From positions 8,634,501-8,698,500 of the forward strand of contig JAILWY010000025.1 in the NCBI GenBank assembly GCA_022113835.1: a stretch of DNA of 64,000 nucleotides, given 5' to 3'. This DNA is from Atopsyche davidsoni. Lineage: Eukaryota > Arthropoda > Insecta > Trichoptera > Hydrobiosidae. The translations under genes were made by a program, and so were the position numbers. This document shows positions 1 through 12,238 of the stretch, piece by piece (positions within the stretch are counted from its first letter, which is position 1; every line of letters starts with the position of its first letter). A model generated the notes under the pieces. That model was not told the DNA's origin. It ran no database searches and saw only the letters and a list, made by a program, of their open reading frames with translations.

Positions 1-820
1 TAACAAATTTGAATAAATAAAATCAACTATCCATTTCAATGATAATTTTGCTATTGTTGATAAAGATCATGATAAATACGACAAATTACACAAAATTAGA
101 CCTATAATCGAGACCTATAAATTTTCAAACATTCCCAAAGAACCAAATTTATTAGTTGACAAACAAATATGTGCCACCGCCCCTTCACATCAGGACTGAT
201 GAGTTCGCCCATTGGCCAATACATGAGATCAGACAGAGGTGCAAATATCCAAAGTGCACCGGTGTATCTCGTATTAAGTGCAGTTATGGTAGAGCAGAGA
301 GCACCTCTGACAAATAAGAATAACTGCTTCATAAAATTCCACGAATAATTGTATCGTATTTTAAGTCATCCTTGCACTGTATGTCCTTATTTGCATTCTG
401 AACAATTGACTACCATTTTATCTTAATTTTTTATTCCTAAATTTAATTTCATTTTTTTCTATTTTTATCGAGAGTACCCCTTTTAGGAGGTATTCAAATA
501 AATCAATTAATGAATTATTTTTGTGAATTTGTAAGTAATTTTTGCCACTGATACAATAAAGATCTATTTAAGACCTACCACTCTTTTATTTCGTTTAAAA
601 AAAATTCTTTCCTTAGTCAATTGCTACGTTGTATTTCTAAAAGGAATGTATCTACCACTACATAATGTGACCAATATGTAGCACTCTGTTTTTTTCTTAT
701 AAAACATATGAAAAATATACAAAATATTTTTTTAATTATTTTTCCCTGAAATAACACATCATTTCCAAACTCTACGATTTTTTTCACGGAAAAATAAAAA
801 ATCATGCAGTTAAGGGTTAA
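1..820 (+). mobile_element. piggyBac element, 3' part (truncated by window start)
   Basis: Positions 1-330 encode, with breaks, a piece of a piggyBac-type transposase that matches the better preserved minus-strand copy at 44182-44835 (shared residues include IHFNDNFAIVDKDH and LLVDKQICATA). After a non-coding tail the element ends at 811-820 with GGG followed by TTAA. The reverse complement, TTAACCC, is the expected piggyBac end plus TTAA target, and the same terminal sequence closes the copy at 43291. The frame is interrupted near 110 and again near 180, so the copy is dead. Its 5' part lies outside the window. It is useful as a reference because it lacks the LTR found inside the other copy. 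Confidence 0.8.
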
Positions 821-970
821 AGTCGACATCGTTACAAAAATTTAAAAAAGAATATTGTGAGTTCGCGCATAATACGGACTTTCAAAACGAAAACACTGAT
901 CTGTCATTAAAAACAGAGAGTTTTATCATTTGTGGTCATCAAAAAAAAAATATATAAAAAAAATTGATAA

Positions 971-1447
971 GTGTTATCAATTATATCTGCTGAACTACCG
1001 AATCAACAAGAAGATCCGATACTTTATGACGTTGTCTGCAAGAACATGATTCACGGCCCATGCGGACCATTGAATATGAATTCGTCTTGCATGAAAGACG
1101 GTAAATGCACGAAAAGATATTTACGTGATTTTTTATTAATGAAATTCAAACTGGTGAGGATGGATATTCGAAATGTTGTGCAGAAAATTTTTCCCGATAT
1201 TGCAAACAATTTCAAAAGTCATGATTGGCTTTACGAAAGAGAAATTTTGGCTCCGAAGAATGATGATGTCAACAAAATAAACCATCAAATTCAATTGAAG
1301 CTACCCGGTGAAGTTGTCAAGTACAAATCGACTGACACAGTTATAGATGAGGAACAAGCTGTCAACTATCCAATAGAGTATCTTAACTCTTTGGAACCAT
1401 CTGGAATTCCACTACACATCTTAACTTTAAAATTTGGTTCACCATAG
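971..1447 (+). pseudogene. Helitron Rep/helicase pseudogene, internally deleted
   Basis: Residues about 27-55 read as the Helitron N-terminal region around Rep (HGPCG, then CMKDGKCTKRY). From about residue 70 the sequence jumps to the C-terminal part of the PIF1-like helicase ([42 protein letters not shown]). In a full Helitron protein these blocks lie hundreds of residues apart, so a large internal deletion has fused them. A stop follows at 1445-1447, and helicase-like residues continue in other frames up to the next fragment. Rolling-circle transposition would be the role of the intact protein; this copy cannot perform it. Confidence 0.8.
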
Positions 1448-1602
1448 ATGCTCATTCGCAACTTAGATCCATCGAAATTGTGCAACAGAACAAGACTTGC
1501 TGTTAAAAAACTATAGCCGAATTTAATCGAAGCCACAATCATCAGCGACAAATGTAAAGGAGAAGATGACCTGATACCACGAATTCCAATGATTTCAACC
1601 GA

Positions 1603-1836
1603 TTGCCCTTCGATTTCAAGCGATTACAGTTTCCAATGCGTCCGGCTTTTGCTATAACCATCAACAAGGCTCAAGGCCAATCGCCAAGTCTTGCTGGTTT
1701 GAACTTAGAAAATTCCTGTTTTACGCACGGCCAATTATATGTTGCTTACTCCAGAGTTGGAACGCCGAAAAATCTTTATGTTTACACACCTACCGGAAAA
1801 ACTCAAAATATTGTTTATCCGTTAGCATTAAGATAA
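1603..1836 (+). pseudogene. Helitron PIF1-like helicase, C-terminal fragment
   Basis: The fragment reads [15 protein letters not shown] followed by a block containing HGQLYVAYSRV, the last conserved motifs of PIF1-type DNA helicases, and ends in a natural stop about 90 bases before the Helitron 3' end. It is out of frame with the preceding fragment. The corresponding minus-strand relic, with the same C-terminal residues, lies around 18300-18500 in the transporter intron. Confidence 0.8.
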
Positions 1837-1943
1837 AAAGTTACTAAATAAATAAAATTACATTTTTTCGAACAAATAAAAAAATGTATTTCTTTTTTAG
1901 CGTAGTAGCACACGCCGGGTATCCGCTATATATATGTATATAC

Positions 1944-3369
1944 ACCTATACCTCGCTTTACGGCCTAGATACGTTCCACGAAACTTGGCCGCTAACCAAA
2001 AAGCCGTATAAGGAATCAATTATTCTAATACAAATTCAATGGGATCGGTTCCGAATTTGTTAAATATGTAACACTTTTTACACATTCTGGCCATTTTTTT
2101 TCCAAACATGGTTCATTGCTGTTAATTTTAATTCCTTCCGTGATTTACTGATGCTGTCAACAGCGTCCTTGATGTTATAGTTTTTCCAAAATGTTTTAAT
2201 TGAAGCTTTACCATCGGTTTCCCTTATCAGTTGTCGGAAATTTCGGCGTAGGTAATATGCCTTAAAAATGACTATTGCACCCTGATCCATTGGTTGGATC
2301 AGAGCTGTTGTATTTTTCGGAAGGTACTCAATCATGACATCTTCAGATAGCTCGGATAAATTAGTAGGATGCCCTGGTGCATTATCCAAAATTAGCAAAG
2401 CCTTGTTGGTTAAGTTATTGTCTCGCAAATATTTTTTCACTTCTGTACAAAAGTGACTTTTGAACCAATCCTCAAAAGTAGCTTTAGTCATCCAAGCTTT
2501 CTTGTTGGATTACATATGACGGGTAATTGATTTTTATTTAGTCCTTTAAGAGGCCTTGGATTTTCGGACAAATATATTAAAAGTGGTTTTAGCTTAAAAT
2601 CACCCGCGGCATTTGCACCACGTAGCAAAGTTAATCGTTCTTTAGACACCATATAACCAGGCGCAGATTTTTCGGTTTTTGAAATGTACGTGCGATCAGG
2701 CGTTCGCTTCCAATAAAGTTCCGTTTCGTCTACGTTAAACACTTGTGCAGGTTTATAACCACTTCTTTTAATAATTCCCTTTAAAATTTTGGGATATTCC
2801 TTAAGTGCGGCCTCATCGTCGCTAGCTGCTTCACTTTTCATTTTCAAATTAAATCTATTTTTAAATTTTTCAAACTACCCTCGGCTTGCTTGGAATGTGA
2901 CATCTTCAGGAGATTCATTAGTATCTCCTTTCTTCAAATTTTCGAAAATACTTAAAGCTTTTTCCTGGATAATCATTTGACTCATTGGCATTCTCCGTTT
3001 GTTATTGTCCTCAATCCATATAATCAATAGTTAAAATAAGTTAAATAAAAAATACACATTAATTTTTTTTAATTTGTACATACATACATATGTACTTAGT
3101 ACCAAAAATGTTAGTAATTATTTCCAATTTTTCCAGTTAATGTGTAACAATCAGTAATAAATATGTACACAAAACACTCACAGACAAGTCTAAACCAGCC
3201 GCTCTATGAGCACACACCGAATAACGCTTGTAAACAAAATAACATCGAAAAAAAGTTTTTTTGGCCGTTATAGCGAAACATTTTAGGCCGTATATCGAAA
3301 ACGTGCCATAATTGAAATGGGCCGTTATAGCGAAAGGCCGTATAACGAGCGGCCGTATAGCGAGGTGTA
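1944..3369 (-). mobile_element. Tigger/pogo-like DNA transposon
   Basis: Terminal inverted repeats are visible: ACCTCGCTTTACGGCC at 1950-1965 and GGCCGTATAGCGAGGT at 3351-3366, set in TA-rich flanks as expected for the TA-targeting pogo group. Between them, on the minus strand, are two pieces of a DDE transposase. The subterminal region repeats the CGTTATA/CGGCC words. The N-terminal CENP-B-like DNA-binding part is not recognisable and the frame is broken, so the copy is defective. It abuts the Helitron end at about 1928. Confidence 0.8.
2078..2847 (-). pseudogene. Tigger/pogo DDE transposase pseudogene (frameshifted)
   Basis: The 5' piece (2488-2847) contains FNVDETELYWKRTPDRTY, the first catalytic aspartate region, and a following block with RLTLLRGANAAGDFKLKPL. 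The 3' piece (2078-2491) contains LLILDNAPGHP, the second aspartate, and LPKNTTALIQPMDQG, the third aspartate region. This order is characteristic of pogo/Tigger (TIGD/jerky-like) transposases. The pieces are in different frames and meet at about 2488-2491, so one frameshift separates them. The N-terminal helix-turn-helix domains are absent. Confidence 0.85.
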
Positions 3370-4175
3370 TGTATATATGTATATATATAGTATTTTAGGT
3401 AAGAGCCGAAAGGTGTTTTCGCTCTTTTTTAATATTTTGGTCAGAAAGTATTTTCTGTAGATAAACGGTCATTTAATATTTTAGATAGCAGGTTATACTT
3501 CGACATGTTATTGAATGAAGTATTATCTCCTTTGTTGGGTTATTAATATGTGGCGCTAAATTAATGAGTGTTGTTTTTAGTCTGGATATGGTTCAAGATA
3601 CAAGGTACATTGATATATAGATAAATATGTAGATATTTAAATATTTCCTCCTGGCCGGGCGGGGCTCCTGCCGCGCTCGAGCCAATCAAGCGGGTGAAAC
3701 TATTATAATGTAAGGTTCAATGACGGTTCGCATCCCGTGACACGCGTGCAGAAATACTATGGATCATTAACTCTATTTATTTATCTGAAAATCAACCAAA
3801 AGAAAAATAATGCGTGTGTTTGTATATGAATGTGCCCCAGCCCAGCTCCGCACTGCCGCTGTGTTCAATTGCCAGTGACAGTTATCGGCGGTGTTGCGCG
3901 TTTCTGGTCGTAATTCACTTCGCCGGCCGATCCGGTAGGTTTCTACTACTACTACACGTTTGCATTGACGAATAAATGAATGGTTACCTCGCGGTTATCC
4001 TTCGCCAGTGTTTGTCACAAAGTATAGGATTTTGTCAGGAGGGTTGGAGATTCGCCGAGCTCATTTGACGAGATTCCCCGCCCCGAAACCGTTTGTCGCG
4101 CCACGCCGGCGTCGCTTTAGCGGCAGTTTACCGGTGATTGTGATTTACTGGGCGATTGCTCCAAGGAACGCCGAG
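3370..4175. other. unassigned non-coding stretch
   Basis: No gene or recognisable element. The sequence changes from AT-rich (3370-3650) to a mixed, CpG-containing stretch (3650-4150). Confidence 0.5.
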
Positions 4176-4345
4176 TGTGAAATTATTAATACATGTTTCG
4201 CCAACCTTTCCCGTTGGCATTATCAAACGAAGTGAGGCGAAAGGTTGGCGAAACCGGTCACCGATAAAATTGAACACGTGGAAAAATCACAAAAGTATTT
4301 TATTTAAAATATTAAAATGAAATTCCAGCGAGTTCTCTGTCTCTA
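4176..4345. repeat. fold-back MITE copy (family with GGTTGGCGAAAC core)
   Basis: Contains a 16-bp inverted pair, GTTTCGCCAACCTTTC and its complement, separated by about 30 bases. It is followed by the family tail (AAAAATCAC, then a TATTTAAAATATTAAAATG block and a GAATTCC-like block ending in TCTGTC) also seen in the copies at 11203, 29978 and 57725. The left outer arm is missing. Confidence 0.65.
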
Positions 4346-4524
4346 TGTGTGTAATTTTTATCAGTTCTCGAGGAAGCGCGGCCGCCTCGTGCACAAACAT
4401 CGACAGAAAATCATATTCCTTATTTTTTCTCAAAGCGGGCGACAGCCGAGCTAGAAAAACGAAGAATCCATTATTTTTGAGGTTTATAAATTATAATTAC
4501 AAAAATTCATTGATAAATGATTAT

Positions 4525-4625
4525 TTAAATATTTTTGAGTAAAATACTTGAGTGATTTTCCACATGTTCGTTTTTATTTGTGACCAGTTTCGCCAACCTT
4601 TCACGTTGGCATTATCAAACAGAGT
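4525..4625. repeat. fold-back MITE fragment
   Basis: Holds the other half of the same family: ATATTTTTGAGTAAAATACT, a TGATTTTCCACATG block, then GTTTCGCCAACCTTTCACGT. It closely resembles 57735-57810. It may be the displaced partner of the copy at 4176. Confidence 0.6.
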
Positions 4626-6017
4626 CAATGATTATTTCGTTTGCCTTTTAATCTCTAGAAATATTAATCCACAACAACGAAGAAGGAACGCGTACTTCAA
4701 ATGATACAGGTGATTCAGCCGAGTTCGCGTCTCGGAGCTGTCTGCCTCACTTCCCAAAACGTTGCAGCCTCGTCGGGGGCGGAGGGTCGCACGATAAGTA
4801 GTATTTAAATAATACACCATTATTGTTACAATTAGATACCGTGTGATTTGTCACCCTGTATTCCTCGTCAAGCAAAATATTGATTATTTAAATTGTGCAA
4901 GAAAACATCAAACGACTGAATGTTTGAAAATCGATCAGAGGCGCGAGGCCCTCAGCAGCCGACCAGCTTCTCGATATTGCAATCCAAGCATACTACTTCG
5001 AGAGTGAGCGGCGGGGCATTTGAACTTTTCCAGTACCGTCCGAAATGTTGACATCGGGAATCGAAAATTTTTGATCACGATCGAAAACAATATGTATTAA
5101 AAAAATTATATACAAATTTTCCGATCCCGAAAAAGGTCATCTGAAAACACACTCCCTCGCCGTGTGAAATCTTGCCGCGTCAAGGCCGCTTTGCGAGCGG
5201 GAGCCTCCTCCGTTCGAATAATCTGAGAGGAGTCAATCGACCGCACAACCGTGTGCTGTACCAAGAAAAATGAGCATGCGAGCAAGATATTCTCAAATAA
5301 AATTGATTTACAATAAGATAATTAAGAATAGAAGATATTTGGCCGATCCTTGGCACGAGCAGCCTGGGACTCCGCTCGCGCTCCCGGTGGAGCGGAAAAT
5401 TAAAATCTGTTTCAACCCACTCAGAGGCCGAGAGAGATCTTAATTAGGGAATTCAGAACAAAGTTGATGGAAATTAAGAGTTCGATATATTTTCGAATAC
5501 AAAGAAAAGACAGTTAACCGAAGGAAGCGAAACTTCGAAGAGATCGATAATCTTTAAACTCCAAATAGTGTATAAATAAATTTATATATATATATATATA
5601 TATATAATTTTTAAGGTTTATTTTTAAAATGTGTACTATGACGGAACTATAAAAAGCATTTATAAAAGGTACATAATAGCCAGTTTCTAGGGAAAACTTT
5701 ATAGTTCAGAGGCGCTCGCTATACGTGCCAGTTCACCCTCTTTTGACAACGTGTAAAATTTTACTAGATTCGTGGAGCAAATTAAAAATAAAAATGACTT
5801 GATTTTATATGGGCTTGTCATAATCTTGCGGTCTCCTAACTTACAATAACTCCGGCGCCCGCGGAGTCGAACAAGTCGACCCGCGCACTGCAATCCCGAT
5901 ATCGGGATTTCCCCTCATATAGTAAAACCAACGATTTTTGGGCAAGAAAAGCGGACGACAGAGCCGGGTACGAGCGGGAGCGGGAGCGGGAGACAGCCGG
6001 AGCCAGGAGGCAGGAGC
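4626..6017. other. unassigned non-coding stretch with GC-rich islands
   Basis: GC-rich blocks near 4700-4790, 4930-5060, 5150-5240 and 5340-5430 alternate with AT-rich DNA. A TA run lies at about 5582-5606. No conserved protein was recognised in any frame. Confidence 0.5.
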
Positions 6018-6080
6018 GGGAGTGTCGGGAGTGTCGGGAGTGTCGGGAGTGTCGGGAGGGCCGGGGGTGCCGGGGATGCC
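6018..6080. repeat. 9-bp minisatellite (GGGAGTGTC)n
   Basis: Four exact GGGAGTGTC units are followed by diverging units (GGGAGGGCC, GGGGGTGCC). The period is a multiple of three, which explains the serine/glycine- and proline/aspartate-repeat frames seen on both strands here; they are not credible genes. Confidence 0.8.
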
Positions 6081-6649
6081 GGGATCTGCCAGGGAAGGGA
6101 GCGTCGGTAATATCAAGTGGAGACAATAACTTGCCGCCAATTTAAGTCCGCGCCGTGGTCCTCGGGCGACAAGTCCGCCGCTCCGCACGCCGGACGTATC
6201 CTTCAGCCTATAGCTGATCGGTGTTTTTGTTTAAATTTAAAACACTGGATTTTCACTCACAATGTTTACAAATTTAATTAGTTTTCCATACATAGCAGTT
6301 CCTTGAGAAACACGAGTGGTCATAAAATGGCCACGTTAGGATTAAATTACAGACAGAATATAAAACATCAGCGTCTCAGAGGCGCCTCCCTGTGCCGGGA
6401 AGAGTCACTGGACACCTTTCTTTATATGACGCTCGCTGCTCGCGGTACTCGGAGTTTTCACGAAAAATGAGGAAACAATTTTCAGTACACAATTTAATAA
6501 ATAAATTGTACTCATACGTAGTAATTTCAGAAAGGCAAGCCGAGCTTTTGACGTGTACACGCAGAATACTGGCAGTAAAGAGCCGTTCGTAAAATGAGAT
6601 TTTAATGGCCAGTAGGAAGGCGGAAGAGGAAAAACGACATTCCACGATG
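6081..6649. other. unassigned non-coding stretch
   Basis: Short open frames exist on both strands but none has recognisable motifs. Nothing else is seen. Confidence 0.45.
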
Positions 6650-6696
6650 CACATAGATATATATATATATACACCTTTACATATATATATATATAT

Positions 6697-6775
<79 letters not shown>

Positions 6776-6897
6776 TATATATATATATTTATATATATAT
6801 ATATTTATATATATATATTTATATATATATAGATCTTTAAATATATATATATTAAAAAATATATATATATATATAAAAATATATATATATAAAATAA
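6650..6897. repeat. TA-rich microsatellite
   Basis: About 250 bases of (TA)n with interruptions such as TATTTATA and ATTAAAAAATATA. It produces artefactual tyrosine/isoleucine frames. Confidence 0.9.
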
Positions 6898-9800
6898 ACA
6901 AAGTTAACCTACTGCCATAACATATAATATCAATAATAGTAATAAATTGTGTATACATTCATCGTTAAGATGCTGACGTGATTAAGAGACCATGAGGTGT
7001 GCAGCAACGCATGTAGCTGACTAAGCAACTATCTATAAAAACTATATCACAATGCACTTCCTGCTGGTGCAAGTGTGTTCATTTATTTGAAGCAAAGGGC
7101 TTGTTGCACATATTGTCTTCAATAAATTTGTTTATTTAAGTACATTACTTTGTGTACTAGTTTCATTTTTGATTTTGATCATTTACTTTGTCAAGGTAAC
7201 TCTCAGGTCAACAGCTCTACTGACTGCCACGACTCCTTTTAGGCATAAATTGAATTAAAATAAACTGAATTATTTTCTGTTTGAAATATTCGGATAAATT
7301 ATTATTACACTATGTTGATCATTCAACATACTATGATAATAAATTCGGAATGGAAGTACCGACCGGACCGATGTTGGACTGTGTGTCTAGCCCTTAGGCT
7401 TATCAACACTTCGGGCATAAACCGATTACTTGTAGGTTTGCTAGATCTGATCCTGCCTGTGGTCTAGCACCCAATTACACGTGAGATTAGTTTGCTCAAC
7501 CTCACATTTTAGTTGAGTGAAATGTTGTGCATATCAATACTTGAATTTTGTGCTTGGCTTTTTCTATTTTACAATGTTTACTTATATTTAATATTTTTGA
7601 CAGAAAATACTCAGTGGAATTCCATTTAAATATTTGAAATAAAAATACATTTGAAATAATAAAATAAATTAATTATTCCACAATTTGTTGAATATTTTTT
7701 GTATTATATAACCTATAAATGAAAAATGTAGAAAAATCACATAAGTATTTCTATTTAAAATATTAAAATGTGTAATCGGCTCAAACTACTATTTTAGTTT
7801 GCGATATATTTATCCAAATAAAAAGTAAATACTAACTATCATACACATACTGTCTGATAATTAATTTATAAATTCTATATGTCGGTTGAGGTTATACATA
7901 TAACTTATTGATCAGTTTCATTTGTTAGTATAATATTTATAATGATAATGTACATTTAACTGAGTTATCACTTTACACTCAAGAGTGCAAAGCGACAGCC
8001 GACAAGAAAGAGGAGTGTCTTGAGTAACACTCGCAACGAGACTGCCTCTATTCACTAACAAACCGAATTGCCGGCATGCCATGTGATGCCGGTCAGCTGC
8101 AAAGCTCGAGTACATGTCAGTAGCTTCGTAAATATGTAAGAATATTGAAGAAGTTTACATGCATGAAATGGACGATCCGCAAAGACCGGCGGTACTGACC
8201 TTCTCTGGCTTTTAAATAGACTGTGTTGGCTACAATGTTCTCCAATTCCATCAGTTCCAGTGTGGCGGTGAGGGGGGACCGTGCCCAAGGCAGACGGTGC
8301 CGCGCCCGACGAGCCGCACGGGCCCGGGCCCATCAACCACTCCCCCTCCTGCCGGTGCGCACCCTCGAGACCGCACGGCCGCCGGTGTCGCACTCACTAC
8401 TCGGAACTCTCGCGGAAAATGTCAGTCACTCGAGTCACCGGCGAACCGTATCCGAGCCTCAGAGACACTTCTCGATCGTTCTTCACCTCACAAATGCTCT
8501 ACGGATCGGGGCTCACAGCTATCTTCGAGGTTCTCAGGGCGCACCGGAGACTCGGCTGGCGTTACAAATCTTCACACTATTTGATCGTTTCACTATGTAC
8601 TGCAGAACTTTCGGTCACAACGTCCACGGAGTCAGTTCAGTGCGGGACAGGTAACACTCGGATGAAGTCGCGACAGTCAATAATCATTCAGAAAATAGTA
8701 ATATTTAATTGTGCGGTTTTAAAATTTGAGGCAAATAGTTTTTTTTATTCTCGCTCACAATCATACAAAAAACATTCACAGTACTCCTGGAAAACTCGGG
8801 TGAGGTTATGAATAATGAAAAACAGGTGGTATCACTTGAAATACGTAGATTATAGTCGGTGAGGTTAAATGGAAAGAGTTATAGTAATATTTCGTTCGGG
8901 CGACCTATCGTTTTGAATCGGCAGAGGGGAGGCAGAGAGTGACATGCATCTCGTGATGGATGACAGTCGCACGGACGGCACGACCTCGGGGGAGCGGGCC
9001 AGATGCGGTCGCGAGCCTCGGCGGTGGCGGCGATGGGCGGGCGGAAAGAAGGCGCGGTCCGAGTGTATTTCACTCGGAAATTTTTAAGTCATCTATTGCA
9101 AAAATGCAATGGCGCTCTCTCGAAAATCTAAACGTTTTAAAATCTCGGGACCTTTGAGGACGATGCGAGTTTTGGTGGCGATTTTGATCGTCGAGATATG
9201 CGTGGCAAAATTCGGTCGAAAAGGAATAAAATACTACTTAAGGCTAACAAAACAATTTTTTACTACCGTACGTCCGATTCTACTACCGATTCACCGAAGT
9301 CGCGAGTGACATGAGGAAGGAATGCTGCCAACGCGAGCGACGCGTTACTCAAGCGCGGTCAAGTTGAGAGAACTTGCTTGAAAAATAAATAAATATACAC
9401 CTCTCGCGTCGCACGCGCGGGCTACTAGAAGCGACTATCCGTTCAATATTATTTCCATTTGAAGTAATTTTTTTTGTTCAGTTTCCGACCAGATCCCGCG
9501 TTGAGAGAGCTCTCTTAGATTAGTGTCATCTATCGATTAAAAATAGCGGCAAGCGATCTGTCACTCGATCGGCCGCGGGGCGGAGCGCGCGGCTTCCGAA
9601 TTATTTAGGATGATAATCGTTTTCGCATATTTAACCGATAAAAATTATAATGTCCACCATTTATTCCAAAATTCACAATCAAGAGTAACAGGAGAAAACT
9701 ACAGCACCGCGAGACGCCACGCGATCAAATTTAATACTGAATCGGCCATTTTTTATATTTCATTTCTCGCATCTCTGACGTCATAGTGTTGTCTAAAAAG

Positions 9801-10149
9801 TGAAGGCTGGACTGTTTTACCTTTAAACACCGGGCTTTGGGAAAGCCGTTACTTGTAATTCTATTTTAATTTAAAAAAATATATAAATTTGGCCGAAGGA
9901 TTATGTGAATTTTTCACTCTTCAGCTGTACTCTTAAAATTTATAATAGATTTAAAATGTTTGATAATTATTCAAAAAAACCGCGAATCGAAGTTACCGCT
10001 TTGTTGATGGCCGAGAATGTATGACTCAGATGAAAATATAAAACCCGTCGATGTTGATTATACCGCATTCAAACTTTTGGTATTTTGCACACAAACCTGA
10101 CATTCCCTCTGCCAGCATGATGGCCAGGCGGTCAGAGCTGAGTACAGTT
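6898..10149. other. long gene-free stretch with GC-rich islands
   Basis: A degraded fold-back MITE lies at 7590-7640 (AATATTTTTGACAGAAAATA, then GGAATTCC) with its probable other half at 7728-7770. CpG-rich islands occur at about 8220-8640, 8920-9080 and 9300-9600; open frames there run in several phases at once and carry no known motifs. The rest is AT-rich. No gene is supported. Confidence 0.5.
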
Positions 10150-11202
10150 GAGTCTCGGTGGTAGATCCGATTCCATATTTGTATATATCGAGGAAAATAA
10201 TAAATAAACTTTATATCTCACTTTATTTTTGGAATGTTGATCATAATAATACAACAGGCATAGGACAAAATTACAACATAGTACAAGAGTGGAATATGTA
10301 CAGCAGTACTTGCTTTACAGGTTACACTTTATATAATGACCTGTCTTTGATCTTTCTTACTGACAAATTCGTTTTTACAAAACACAGCCTTTTACGCAAA
10401 TAAATACGGCCTCAACTTTTTATTAGTTACAAAATGTCATAAAAGTGTCTGACCTATAAATAAACACAGCGCCTTATTAAAACATACATATTTTGTTAAA
10501 TAAAATGATTACAACAATAAATCTTTAAAATAGACACCAGAAACAGCCAATGACCTAACCGAAACGCAATAAACTACAACTTTAAAAAAAAAAAGGTATT
10601 TTTATTTAAATTATTATTTTAATCTCTGTATTCTCTTTCCTAGCGTCAATACATTAAATGTCTAAAACTATAATATTTTTGATTTACTATTTGAATAACC
10701 TAACCAAGCCAATGTCAATTAAAATTGAAATCTTGTATGGACAAATGAGGAATATAACTTATTTTTGCAAATTTAATATCCCAAGCATTAATATATATTT
10801 ATAATATTAAAGAAGTCGAAAAACTTATGTCTTGTTGAAGGTTAGAGCTTTGTTTTTAACAAAAGACATAAAATATAAGAACATTGTGATGTACAAGTTT
10901 ATACAGTACATGTTTTAATCCATAATAAATAAATGGTTTCAATATTATTTACTTGAACTATTTCAAATAGTCTGCTTCTACAAACAGCTTATTCAATCTT
11001 TTATAAATAGTCATCTTAAACATGAATTATTTATTGATTTGTTCAGATTCAAAATGGCAATTCTATGTAATGAAAATGGATGTTTTTTGACCCAGAAATA
11101 TGTGCTTGTACGAGCACATATTTCTTCTTTATTAAATTATTCTTGACATGGTCCATTTGGATCATCACCAGTTAAAATAATTGAATTATTAGACAAATAG
11201 GA

Positions 11203-11434
11203 TTAGAAATTCAATATTTTTGAAAGAGAGTACTTAGTGGAATTCAATTTTAATATTTTAAATAATAAGTAAAACACTTGAGTCACTGTTTGCTAATGCC
11301 AACGTGAAAGGTTGGCAAAACCGGTTACCAATAAAAATCTATGTGTGGAAAAATCACTCAAGTATTTTACTTATTATTTAAAATATTAAATTGGAATTCC
11401 ACCAAGTACTCTGTCAAAAATATTGAATTTCTAA
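11203..11434. repeat. complete fold-back MITE
   Basis: The best preserved member of the family in this window. The outer arms TTAGAAATTCAATATTTTTG and CAAAAATATTGAATTTCTAA are complementary. The inverted symmetry continues inward through the AGTACTTAGTGGAATTC / GGAATTCCACCAAGTACT blocks and the TTAATATTTTAAATAATA region. The centre carries AACGTGAAAGGTTGGCAAAA. There is no coding capacity. Other copies or pieces lie at 4176, 4525, 7590, 15603, 29978 and 57725. Confidence 0.8.
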
Positions 11435-12151
11435 CAGTAAAATGTTATTTAGTAAGGCCCATAAAAAATTAAAAACCAACTCTTACTTTTAGCAGATAAA
11501 ATTATTTGCAATATTGTGGAGACCTATATTTTTAAAATATAGCTTACACCGAATACATACCAAAGCTACGGTTCTACGCTTACAATACACACTGATTAAA
11601 GTTCAGATTCATTACGTTATTGTCTTTTTAGGATGTATGGAAAATTAACGATCCTATGCATACATGTGTATAAAATTATCAAAAATGAGATCTTAAAACT
11701 AAAAACAGTGTTGAGCAAAATATTGTCACGACAAGCTTATTTAATTTTATGGGAAAAGGCCGCAGTTTGGCCACCGTAGAATAAGGAAATTTAAAGTGAT
11801 TAATAATTATTATTATTATTCGGTTTTTGTATACAATATAACATTTTATTGAATTAAATTGTTGTAAATTGATTTTTACGTATGAAACATTACAAATTAC
11901 TATTAAAATACTGATAATTGGTTATTGTTAGTTTACATTATAAAAAGAATTCTCGTACACTGAATTGTTGAATAGACATTATAATATTTTGACTCTATAT
12001 CTGTTTTCAATGGCACTTTTTAAGAGAATTTATTAAATTTACATACACCTCAGTTATAAAATCTTTGAACATACTCCATAGACTCAATTTTTTCTTCTAT
12101 CATACAAATAAATTTGTATATTTTATTATATTATAGATGTATATATGTTTG

Positions 12152-12159
12152 TGTGTATA

Positions 12160-12237
<78 letters not shown>
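12152..12237. repeat. (TA)n microsatellite
   Basis: About 70 uninterrupted bases of TA preceded by TATATGTGTATG-type imperfect repeats. Confidence 0.9.

Positions 12238-12238
<1 letters not shown>

Larger units (their letters stand above)
960..1928 (+). mobile_element. Helitron fragment (Rep remnant joined to helicase C-terminus)
   Basis: The stretch carries two Helitron-type coding remnants (971-1447 and 1603-1836) and ends near 1928 with GTAGCACACGCCGGGTATCC, the same terminal sequence as the minus-strand Helitron ending at 18195. In that copy the sequence runs into CTAG then T, the Helitron 3' terminus. Here CTAG reads CTAT, probably a change where the Tigger element abuts. The middle of the Rep-helicase protein is missing, so this is an internally deleted, inactive copy. 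Confidence 0.75.

Noticed and set aside
180..225. CTGATGAG-containing segment resembling a hammerhead ribozyme core
   Set aside because: The GAAA part of the core is missing, and in the better preserved copy the same bases are transposase codons.
3720..3745. GGTTCGCATCC resembling a polymerase III B box
   Set aside because: No A box at a suitable distance and no tRNA or SINE body could be drawn.
8223..8811. Three overlapping plus-strand frames of 95-176 codons in a GC-rich island
   Set aside because: All three phases are open at once because of low stop frequency in GC-rich DNA; none has a domain.
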